From Betaproteobacteria bacterium HGW-Betaproteobacteria-11 (GTDB taxonomy: Bacteria > Pseudomonadota > Gammaproteobacteria > Burkholderiales > Rhodocyclaceae), in assembly GCA_002842395.1 (NCBI GenBank), contig PHCV01000005.1, forward strand, positions 124,001-188,000: DNA of 64,000 nt, written 5' to 3'. The translations under genes were made by a program, and so were the position numbers. How positions within the stretch are numbered: position 1 is the stretch's first letter; the number at the start of each line of letters is the position of its first letter. Under the pieces are notes generated by a model that was not told the DNA's origin, ran no database searches, and saw only the letters and a list, made by a program, of their open reading frames with translations. Of this stretch, positions 39,551 through 46,465 are shown piece by piece.

Positions 39551-40828
39551 ATGAGAAACGGGAAACAACGGTTATTCGCCCTGGCCATTGCCCTCGGCGG
39601 ATGTTTCGCAGGCGCGGCGGCGAACGCACAGGAAGTCGTTTTACGGCATGCGCTCGATGGCCGGGCGCAGGACGCCCTGGCGACGCTGGTGGTGCGCTTC
39701 AACGATGCACAAAAAGGCAAGGGGCGGATCGTCTTGCAGGATGCACGCAGTGTCGAGGACAAGAAGCAGTTGCCGCAACTGGCCTTGCTCGACACGGACG
39801 ACAGCCCCGATTTTTTTTCCACCCGGCCGCGCTTTCTGCCGCTTTACCAGGTGATGCGCGAAGGCGGCGAAAAATTCGATGGCCGCCAGTTCTATCCGCA
39901 GATTCTCGATGCCATCGATGATCCAGGCGGCAAGCCGCAAGCCCTGCCGCTCGGCCTTTCCTTTCCCGTGTTGTTCATCAATCGGGCCATCCTGAGCAAG
40001 GCAGGACTGGATCCGCAACGGCGGCCGCGAACCTGGCTGGAAGTGCAGCAGCTGGCCGGTGACCTCTATGACAAAGGAGTAACCTGCCCACTGACCAGCA
40101 GCCGCTTCGCCTGGGTGCATGTGGAAAACGTTTCAGCCCAGCATGGCGAGCCGATGGATTTGCGCGGCAAGCGTGGTGAGCAGGTGGTCGCCAACAACCT
40201 GATCAATGTCAAGCACCTGGCGCTGCTGGCGAGCTGGCAGAAAAGCCGTTACTTTCACTATTTCGGAGCAGGGGCGGCGGGCAACCAGCGCTTCCTTTCC
40301 GGAGCATGTGCGATGCTGACCGGTGAATCCTCGCTGTACGCCGGTGCCCGCGCCGCCGGCCTGGAGTTCACCATCACCGCGCTGCCCTATTACGACGATG
40401 TCTATGGTGTGCGGCCACAGGATGTTCTGCCCGATGGCGCCGCGCTTTGGGCGCTGGCGGGGCAGAAGAAGGACCAGATCAGACTGGCGGCGCGGTTCAT
40501 GGCCTACCTGATGCGGCCGGAGGTGCAGAAGGAATGGGTTGCCGCCACCAGCTATCTGCCGATGACGCCGGAGGCGCTCGCCGCCCTGCGCGATACCGGC
40601 ATCCCGCCGGAACTACTCGATGCCGCCGGCAAGCGCCTGGCCGTCTCGCTCAAAGGCAGGCGCACTCACCCCGGCCCGCTGCGCGATCACCTGCGCCAGT
40701 TTCTTGGCGAAGAAGTCGATTTCGTCTGGAAAACCGATCGCCCGGCCAAACAGGCGCTCGATCTTGCCACGGCGCGCACCAATGCGTTGTTGCTCCAAGC
40801 CCCGGTCGCACCGTTGCGGCGCAAGTGA
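39551..40828 (+). CDS. Extracellular substrate-binding protein (UgpB-like, glycerol-3-phosphate/sugar type)
   Basis: 425 residues with a signal peptide ending in ANAQ (about residue 26). The mature protein starts EVVLRHALDGRAQDAL and follows the family-1 solute-binding layout: LPLGLSFPVLFINRAILSKA, TSSRFAWVHVENVSAQHGEP and FLSGACAMLTGESSLYAGAR. The C-terminal portion (LMRPEVQKEWVAATSYLPMT) is typical of UgpB. It is followed directly by a glycerophosphodiesterase; no permease or ATPase genes are present. Confidence 0.88.
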   Translation: MRNGKQRLFALAIALGGCFAGAAANAQEVVLRHALDGRAQDALATLVVRFNDAQKGKGRIVLQDARSVEDKKQLPQLALLDTDDSPDFFSTRPRFLPLYQVMREGGEKFDGRQFYPQILDAIDDPGGKPQALPLGLSFPVLFINRAILSKAGLDPQRRPRTWLEVQQLAGDLYDKGVTCPLTSSRFAWVHVENVSAQHGEPMDLRGKRGEQVVANNLINVKHLALLASWQKSRYFHYFGAGAAGNQRFLSGACAMLTGESSLYAGARAAGLEFTITALPYYDDVYGVRPQDVLPDGAALWALAGQKKDQIRLAARFMAYLMRPEVQKEWVAATSYLPMTPEALAALRDTGIPPELLDAAGKRLAVSLKGRRTHPGPLRDHLRQFLGEEVDFVWKTDRPAKQALDLATARTNALLLQAPVAPLRRK

Positions 40829-40833
40829 GCAAG

Positions 40834-41571
40834 ATGACCCCTTATCCGCGCATCATCGCTCATCGCGGCGGTGGTGCGCTCGCTCCGGAGAATACCCTCG
40901 CCGGTTTGCGCATCGCACATCGCCTGGGCTGTCGCGGCGTCGAGTTCGACGTCATGCTGACTGCCGACGGAGTTCCCGTTCTGATGCATGACGAAACGCT
41001 GGAACGCACTACCGACGGCCAGGGTGCGCTGGCGGCCGTCACCGCCGCCGAGCTGACCTGCCTCGATGCCGGCAGCAAGTACCACCCAGCTTTCGCCGGT
41101 GAGCGGGCGCCGACTTTTTTTGAGGCGCTCGCACTCTGCGCCGAGCTGGGTCTGTGGGTCAATGCGGAGCTCAAGCCCGCGGCTGGGGCCGAGGTCGCCA
41201 CCGGCCATGCCGCCGCCCGTGCGGTGATCGAACGGGCGTCTTCGCTGGTTCCAGGCAACCTGGTGTTCTCCTCGTTTTCCATGCCGGCTTTGCAAGCGGC
41301 ACGGGAAATCGCCCCGGCCGTGCCGCGGGCGCTGCTTTGCGAAAGCATCCCGGAAGACTTGACCACCCAGCTTGCCGCCTGCGCGGCAACGGCACTGCAC
41401 GTGGCGGCCAGCGCCGTTACCCCGGCGCTGGTGGCGCCAATTTGTAACCGTGGGATTCCCGTTGCCTGCTACACGGTGAATGACCGGGGGACCGTCGAAA
41501 GGCTGTTCGCGATGGGGGTCGCCACAGTGTTCAGTGACCGCATCGATCTCTGGCAGCCGGACGAAATGTAA
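40834..41571 (+). CDS. ugpQ: Glycerophosphodiester phosphodiesterase
   Basis: 245 residues. The GDPD signature is complete: IIAHRGGGALAPENTLAGLR, GVEFDVMLTADGVPVLMHDE, LERTTDG and NAELKP. It hydrolyses glycerophosphodiesters to glycerol-3-phosphate and an alcohol. No signal peptide is seen, so it is cytoplasmic as for UgpQ. It lies 5 bp after the ugpB-like gene, consistent with a shared role in using phospholipid head-group products. Confidence 0.93.
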   Translation: MTPYPRIIAHRGGGALAPENTLAGLRIAHRLGCRGVEFDVMLTADGVPVLMHDETLERTTDGQGALAAVTAAELTCLDAGSKYHPAFAGERAPTFFEALALCAELGLWVNAELKPAAGAEVATGHAAARAVIERASSLVPGNLVFSSFSMPALQAAREIAPAVPRALLCESIPEDLTTQLAACAATALHVAASAVTPALVAPICNRGIPVACYTVNDRGTVERLFAMGVATVFSDRIDLWQPDEM

Positions 41572-41685
41572 GGCGGGGCCACATTCATTTACATTTCTTC
41601 GGTCGACGGCAGGCCATTTGGCGCGTTAATGTGCACATGGAATATCCCATGCAGATCAACCTGACCATTCAAAGGAGCTGAAACC

Positions 41686-42075
41686 ATGAAACATGCATCG
41701 ACACTGACCCTTGCTCTGCTCGCCACACTTGCCTTGCCGGTACTGGCGCAGACCAATACCCCCAACATCGACCAGCGGCAGCAGAACCAGCAGCAGCGCA
41801 TCGAGCAGGGCGTGCAATCGGGGGCCCTGACCCCGCGCGAAACCACCCACCTGGAAAAAGGCCAGGCGCATGTGGAGCGCATGGAGGATCGCGCCAAGGC
41901 CGACGGTACGGTGACGGCGCGCGAACGCGCCCGTCTGGAGCATGCCGAGAACGTGCAGAGCCGGCAGATCGCGCACGAAAAACATGACCGGCAGCATGAC
42001 TTCAATCATGACGGCGTGAAGGATCGTCCCCGCCATCCTGACCACCCCCGCCACCCCCGCCATCCGCGCCACTGA
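41686..42075 (+). CDS. Small periplasmic protein with His/Pro-rich tail
   Basis: 129 residues with a signal peptide (about 1-21, PVLAQ). The mature part is Gln/Arg/Glu-rich and probably helical (NQQQRIEQGVQSGALTPRET, then ARERARLEHAENVQSRQ). It ends with FNHDGVKDRP, which resembles an EF-hand-like DxDG loop, and a repeated HPRHPRHPRH tail that could bind metals. It has an AAGGAG ribosome-binding site. I do not know its function. Confidence 0.75.
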   Translation: MKHASTLTLALLATLALPVLAQTNTPNIDQRQQNQQQRIEQGVQSGALTPRETTHLEKGQAHVERMEDRAKADGTVTARERARLEHAENVQSRQIAHEKHDRQHDFNHDGVKDRPRHPDHPRHPRHPRH

Positions 42076-42289
42076 TCGTCGATCCGGTCAAAACCTTTGA
42101 TGTTTCCACCCTGCCCCGCCTGGAGAGGGGGTGGGGGTCACGATTGCTCCGGGCGATTGACTCGAGTCAGGAACTGGCGAGTGGTTCGCATCTGTTCCTA
42201 CACCTCCGGTCCATTCGCCCATATTCCATGCTGACTTTGCAACCTGGCACGACTTCAATCCATACTTTTCCACGAAACCCTGAACTTGG

Positions 42290-42526
42290 TCATCGCTGGT
42301 GATTGCCTCGAAATCGGCGGTGATCATTCTTTCGATACTTCGCTCGGAAGTGGTCGAACCTGAATTCTCCGTGCCCAGACAGAGCTTCTGTCGAGAAAAT
42401 ACAGGGATCACGGGCTTCGACCATCCAGGCCATCACCAGCAGGCTGGTCAGCAAGTCCTCGTGCAGACGAAGGAACGTGTCGTCATCCCGTCCCAGCAAT
42501 CGCGAAATATCGGTAATCAAGCTCAT
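42290..42526 (-). pseudogene. 5' remnant of an HD-type (HD-GYP-like) phosphohydrolase gene
   Basis: The first 41 residues (MSLITDISRLLGRDDDTFLR, then HEDLLTSLLVMAWMVEARDP) look like the start of HD-GYP proteins, in which the next residues would be YTGGHLWRV. Here the frame continues into unrelated sequence. The HD and GYP motifs are absent. It lies just downstream of the flavoprotein gene at the left edge of the arsenosugar-type block. The gap 42076-42543 shows nothing else I can name. Confidence 0.5.
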
Positions 42527-42543
42527 TCATGCGCTCCGTCGTA

Positions 42544-43662
42544 TTACGTAGATGATGATGCAATGGCGTATTGTTTCATGAAGCGACGGTCTATCCAGTC
42601 CTTCCAACGCCATGCCCAGGCGCCGCCAGATGTCCACCCCGACCAGGAAACGATCGCTTCCCGGGGGCCGGTCGCCAGCAGATACAAACTACGGCGCTGT
42701 GGTCGATGCGGTTCTATTGGGCGTCCTACCAAGGTGTTCAGCAGGTTTGCGCTCAAAGCCGGGCCGGCACGAACGGCATAGACGCCCGATTTTGCATGCG
42801 GCTGGTCGATCCGCGTGGCCACGTCACCGGCGGCGAATACTTGGGGATGCGATGCGCTGCGTTGCCCATCGGCGACCGCGATGAAACCGTCATCGGCGCG
42901 TGCCAGGCCGCTGCTCGCTATCCACGGTGCAGGAACGACGCCGGTCGTGCCGATGACGCAGTCGATGGCCAGTTCGGATCCATCGGGGAACACGAGGCCC
43001 GCCGGTGAGCCCGCCGCCCGCGAGGCAATCCGCTGTACGCCGCGCGTGGTAAGTTCGCGGGCAATCCGCTGTACCACCTGATCACCGTGTCCGCGCAGCA
43101 GCCCGCCACCCTCAATGAGAAAAACCTCGACATGCGCCTTGTCCAACATAGTTGTCAGGCGATGGCGTGCCGCCAAGGCCAGCTCGACCCCGGCCGCGCC
43201 GGCGCCGACAACGGCCAGGCGTGCCGCACCTGTTTGAATAAAGTTGGCCAGTTGCCGCTCCCAACCGACTACGAAGGCTTCCAGTGGTCGTATCGGCAAC
43301 AGACGGGCGCCGGTCGCTGCCAGCGTCGACGTATCAGCCATCGCACCGGTATCAATGGAAAGCAGGTCATAACCGAACTCCCCGGATTGGGCGCAGCCGA
43401 TGAGGCTGCAATTGGCATCCAGGCGAATAACTTCATCCTGTACAAAACGGACACCTGCAACCCGGGCCAGGCGCTCAAGATACGCCACGCACTGGTCCAG
43501 TTGGTAATGTCCCGCCATCCACCCTGGAAGCATGCCCGAGTAAATCTGTCGGCCAAAAGGTGAGATCAGTACGATCTCGACGCCTTGTGGCTTTTTCCTG
43601 GCCAGGGTTAGCAGTACATGCAGATGCGCGTGGCCGCCACCGGCAAGGATCAGGCGCTTCAT
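42544..43662 (-). CDS. FAD-dependent pyridine nucleotide-disulfide oxidoreductase of the SelD-N-terminal type
   Basis: 372 residues. The N-terminal FAD motif is RLILAGGGHAHLHVLLTLAR, followed by VLISPFGRQIYSGMLPGWMA, which is characteristic of the flavoprotein domain found fused to selenophosphate synthetase in some bacteria. The NADH motif is AVVGAGAAGVELALAARHRL, and the FAD-closing motif is VFAAGDVATR. Here it is free-standing and is the last gene of the six-gene operon, overlapping the previous gene by 4 bp. The redox partner is unknown; the gene neighbourhood points to arsenosugar metabolism. Confidence 0.82.
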   Translation of the reverse strand: MKRLILAGGGHAHLHVLLTLARKKPQGVEIVLISPFGRQIYSGMLPGWMAGHYQLDQCVAYLERLARVAGVRFVQDEVIRLDANCSLIGCAQSGEFGYDLLSIDTGAMADTSTLAATGARLLPIRPLEAFVVGWERQLANFIQTGAARLAVVGAGAAGVELALAARHRLTTMLDKAHVEVFLIEGGGLLRGHGDQVVQRIARELTTRGVQRIASRAAGSPAGLVFPDGSELAIDCVIGTTGVVPAPWIASSGLARADDGFIAVADGQRSASHPQVFAAGDVATRIDQPHAKSGVYAVRAGPALSANLLNTLVGRPIEPHRPQRRSLYLLATGPREAIVSWSGWTSGGAWAWRWKDWIDRRFMKQYAIASSST

Positions 43663-44306
43663 ATCAACACCACCTGTCGCACGTCGCCGATCGATACCGC
43701 CAGTCGTTCATAGTCGGCCGGACGATCCACATCCCAGAGTGTCACCGGCTCGGTCCAGCGCCAACCCAAGGCGGCGAGGCGCCGGCGTGTCTGCGTCATG
43801 ACGTGCTCGCTGCCCCAGTCGATATCACTGAATAATGCGGGATGCGGGAAGCGCATCCCGATCAGGACGTAGCCGCCATCTTCCGCAGGGAATATCACTG
43901 CATCCTGCGTGGTCAAGGCAGCGACCGCTTCACGCAACAAACCTGCCGTCAGTACCGGACAATCCGTGCCAATGAGGATGACGGCTTCGGTCGCGGCACC
44001 TCTTGCGGCTGCGAGCATCCTGTGGCCGAGCGACCCCTCCGGTTGCGCATGCAGGGACACCGGACCATAGGCTTGGCATAGCCTGAAATCAGGATGCATC
44101 TGGTCACCCGCACACCAAAGGCTGACCGGTCCGACATCTGCCACCAGCGCCATGGCCACCGTGCGCTGCATCAACCAGCGTTGCAGGTTTGCCGCCCCCT
44201 CGGCACCCAGCGCAGGTATCAGCCGCGTCTTGGCCTTGCCGAGCACCGGTGCGCGCGCCATGATGGCTACGCCAATCCGTTCCGTATCAGTTCTGGCCAT
44301 AGCCAT
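43659..44306 (-). CDS. Glycosyltransferase of the arsenosugar-cluster type (TIGR04282-like)
   Basis: 215 residues. It resembles the family described with arsenosugar genes, a nucleotidyltransferase-like GT-A fold: VAIMARAPVLGKAKTRLIPA (nucleotide loop), LIGTDCPVLTAGLLREAV and VIFPAEDGGYVLIGM. DxD-like acidic residues are seen in GTDCP and AEDGG. It is expected to take part in moving a sugar onto or from the arsenical or a carrier lipid. It overlaps the next glycosyltransferase gene by 20 bp. Confidence 0.85.
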   Translation of the reverse strand: MAMARTDTERIGVAIMARAPVLGKAKTRLIPALGAEGAANLQRWLMQRTVAMALVADVGPVSLWCAGDQMHPDFRLCQAYGPVSLHAQPEGSLGHRMLAAARGAATEAVILIGTDCPVLTAGLLREAVAALTTQDAVIFPAEDGGYVLIGMRFPHPALFSDIDWGSEHVMTQTRRRLAALGWRWTEPVTLWDVDRPADYERLAVSIGDVRQVVLI

Positions 44307-44991
44307 ACTCCAGCGCCAATCGCGCAGGATCTGCGCCTAGAAAGTAACGCAGCCGCAGCGACCACATCAAAACGATCATCCGCCAGACCCCATGCGTTTC
44401 CCAGCGCCGGCCGGAGGTCGTTGCCCGCGCCGTAAGGCAGGCAGGGCGGGAAAGACGGCCAAGCCGCCGCGAGAGATCGATGTCCTCCATCAGCGGAATC
44501 TCGGCGAAGCCCCCGACCGCCTTGAGCGCGGAGCGCGAAACGAAGATGGCCTGGTCGCCTGTGGCAATCCCGGTGATCCGCGAGCGCAGGTTCATCATGC
44601 GGGCAATGACCGGCAGCCAGGCCGAACGTCCTTCGATCACCACATCGAAGCGCCCCCAATGGCGCCGTATCCCGTGCGGATCGACCGCGTCGGCGACCAG
44701 GCGATCTGCAGCGTCGGGCAAGCGGGTATCGGCATGTAGAAAAAGCAGTGCTTGACCTGTCGCCATGACCGCGCCGGCATTCATTTGGCGCGCCCGGCCT
44801 CGTGGCGACGTCAGTACCCGATCCGACAAGGGAGCGGCGGCGGTGAGAGTGTCGTCCGAGCTACCGCCATCGACCACGATCACTTCCACCCCGCGCTGGC
44901 GCAACGGCGCCAAGGCTTCGAGGACGGCCACGATGCCCGGCGCCTCGTTCAGCACCGGCATGATGATGGACAGGGCGGGGCGCGCACTCAA
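44287..44991 (-). CDS. Family 2 glycosyltransferase of the arsenosugar-cluster type (TIGR04283-like)
   Basis: 234 residues. The GT2 motifs are SIIMPVLNEAPGIVAVLEAL, VIVVDGGSSDDTL, GRARQMNAGAVMATGQALLF and LHADTRLP (the DXD). GDQAIFVSRSALKAVGGFAE and LMEDIDLSRRL follow. It overlaps DUF3047 upstream by ATGA. It uses nucleotide-sugar donors in this family; the acceptor is not known. The C-terminal hydrophobic stretch suggests weak membrane association. Confidence 0.87.
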   Translation of the reverse strand: MSARPALSIIMPVLNEAPGIVAVLEALAPLRQRGVEVIVVDGGSSDDTLTAAAPLSDRVLTSPRGRARQMNAGAVMATGQALLFLHADTRLPDAADRLVADAVDPHGIRRHWGRFDVVIEGRSAWLPVIARMMNLRSRITGIATGDQAIFVSRSALKAVGGFAEIPLMEDIDLSRRLGRLSRPACLTARATTSGRRWETHGVWRMIVLMWSLRLRYFLGADPARLALEYGYGQN

Positions 44992-45710
44992 CAGGAATCC
45001 TCCTTGTCGACGAAATGGAAGTCGGCGAACCCGGCATGCGCTTCTTCGCCCGTGTTGTCGGTATCCGAAGCGAGCGCGAGTCCAGTCAGGCGTGTTGGTG
45101 CGTGACCAAACGCCTTGAGAAAGTCGGCGCTGACGTCACGGCGTTCCTCAACCCAGTGACCGAGGTCGCCGTTACCCGTGCGCAATACCAGCATGCGCGC
45201 CCGATCCGTATAGGCATTGGCCTGCCAGGTGCCGACGGGATGCTTGTTATCCCAGATGTAATTGATGGCGGCATCCGGTACCTGTCCGCCATGCAGCGTA
45301 CGGGCGAGGCTCAAGGCCATACGCGTTCCGAGTCCCAGCGTTGCCGAAGGCACGTCAAAGCTCAGGTAAACACGGGCCGCGTAGTCGTCACCATCCTTGC
45401 GGGCCATATCAGCTGTCTTGAGCGGGGCTTGAATGCGCCAGCGCCAGCAAAGCACGGGGGTTTTGGCGAGGTTGATGTCGACGGGGCGTGCCAGAAGCGC
45501 CATGCTCTTGACTGCATGGGCTTCGACGGCATGCATGTCGCCCCATTCGCGTAGGCGATACACCGTCGGCGGAATGTTCTTGTTCATCTGCTCGATCTGC
45601 CAGGGCGACGGGATCGCGCCTTCGGCCGGAAAGCGGCCGACCCAGACCGGTTCCGCGCCGGTCGCCGGCAGCGCGAGCGAGAGAGCGGCCAGGACAAGTA
45701 CCTGTTTCAC
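44988..45710 (-). CDS. DUF3047 domain secreted protein
   Basis: 240 residues from a GTG that overlaps the previous stop (GTGA). The signal peptide ends near ATGAEP. The mature protein has CWRWRIQAPLKTADMARKDG, DDYAARVYLSF, NYIWDNKHPVGTWQANAYTD and LASDTDNTGEEAHAGFADFH, which is the DUF3047 pattern. It is a periplasmic protein of unknown function, located between the YiiX-like and glycosyltransferase genes. A 24-bp repeat-core match lies at 45120-45143. Confidence 0.85.
   Translation of the reverse strand: MKQVLVLAALSLALPATGAEPVWVGRFPAEGAIPSPWQIEQMNKNIPPTVYRLREWGDMHAVEAHAVKSMALLARPVDINLAKTPVLCWRWRIQAPLKTADMARKDGDDYAARVYLSFDVPSATLGLGTRMALSLARTLHGGQVPDAAINYIWDNKHPVGTWQANAYTDRARMLVLRTGNGDLGHWVEERRDVSADFLKAFGHAPTRLTGLALASDTDNTGEEAHAGFADFHFVDKEDSC
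45120..45143 (+). repeat. Short dispersed repeat core match, in DUF3047 gene
   Basis: AAAGTCGGCGCTGACG, then TC and ACGGCG. It is antisense to the gene and read there as RRDVSADF. It could be partly coincidental, because the encoded residues fit the protein. Confidence 0.4.
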
Positions 45711-46465
45711 GCCGCCACCTCGTCGGCCCAAGCGAGTTGCCGATAATCGAAGCCCCCCTCCAGCGTCGGCTTGATGACCTGGAAATAGGGTGAGACATCG
45801 AAGTCGCGCGGCACGAACAGGCTATGGTGACGGACGCGCAGGATTTCCTCGACGCAGTCCGGGCAGTCCACGCGCCCGGCCGGCTGCGTTTCGATGATCG
45901 GCAGGATCGGATAGCGGACGGCCTGGAAGCACTGCGCCACCAGCGTCGAGCAGATGGCGCGGGTCGGGTCGCCGCTGCCCAGCGCCAGCATGCGCCGGCG
46001 CCAACGCAGCGGCACCGGCGGCGTCGGGATCAGATAACGGAGTAGATCGATCACGTTGCGCAGATCGTAGTGCCGACCGACCTGGACTAGCGCAAATTCG
46101 ATGATCCGCTTGCGGTCGGTCTCGGCGAGACCAACCGGCCGGCAGATGCGGCAGTGGAGTCCGTCGAATTGCTCCAGCCCAACCAAGCGGACGCCATCGA
46201 CGATGTCGGCCTCGATGAAGCAGTGCGGCGTGCCCGGCTTACCGTAGTCCCCGACGTAGAGCGCGGCGTGCGACCAGGTGGATTGGGTCAGGTATTTGAT
46301 GGTCACGCTCACCCGCGTCTGGCCTTCCACCAGCAGCACGTCGCAGGGCCGTAGCGTCGCGGCAAGCGACTCTCGCGGCGACGGCGGCGCAGTGCCTTGC
46401 ATGTACGTTGTCTGGCTCAGCCAGCGACCGAGCCATTGCCCGAAACTGGTGGCGAGCTCGTTCAT
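45707..46465 (-). CDS. YiiX/YebB-like NlpC/P60-type hydrolase
   Basis: 252 residues from an ATG overlapping the oxidoreductase stop. The catalytic Cys-His layout of permuted NlpC/P60 (YiiX-like) enzymes can be followed: CDVLLVEGQTRVSVTIKYLT (Leu-rich entrance), STWSHAALYVGDYG (His), FIEADIVDGV and RAICSTLVAQCFQAVRYPIL (Cys region). It is probably a peptidase or amidase acting at the membrane or envelope. Its place inside the six-gene operon is not explained by known arsenosugar chemistry. Confidence 0.75.
   Translation of the reverse strand: MNELATSFGQWLGRWLSQTTYMQGTAPPSPRESLAATLRPCDVLLVEGQTRVSVTIKYLTQSTWSHAALYVGDYGKPGTPHCFIEADIVDGVRLVGLEQFDGLHCRICRPVGLAETDRKRIIEFALVQVGRHYDLRNVIDLLRYLIPTPPVPLRWRRRMLALGSGDPTRAICSTLVAQCFQAVRYPILPIIETQPAGRVDCPDCVEEILRVRHHSLFVPRDFDVSPYFQVIKPTLEGGFDYRQLAWADEVAA

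Noticed and set aside
41107-41130. CGCCGACTTTTTTT in ugpQ as a reverse core
   Set aside because: Only the first half matches, and the encoded APTFFEALA is the normal GDPD segment.
42100-42289. A possible gene in the gap after the His-tail protein
   Set aside because: The open frames here have no family resemblance, no ribosome-binding site and no conserved start.
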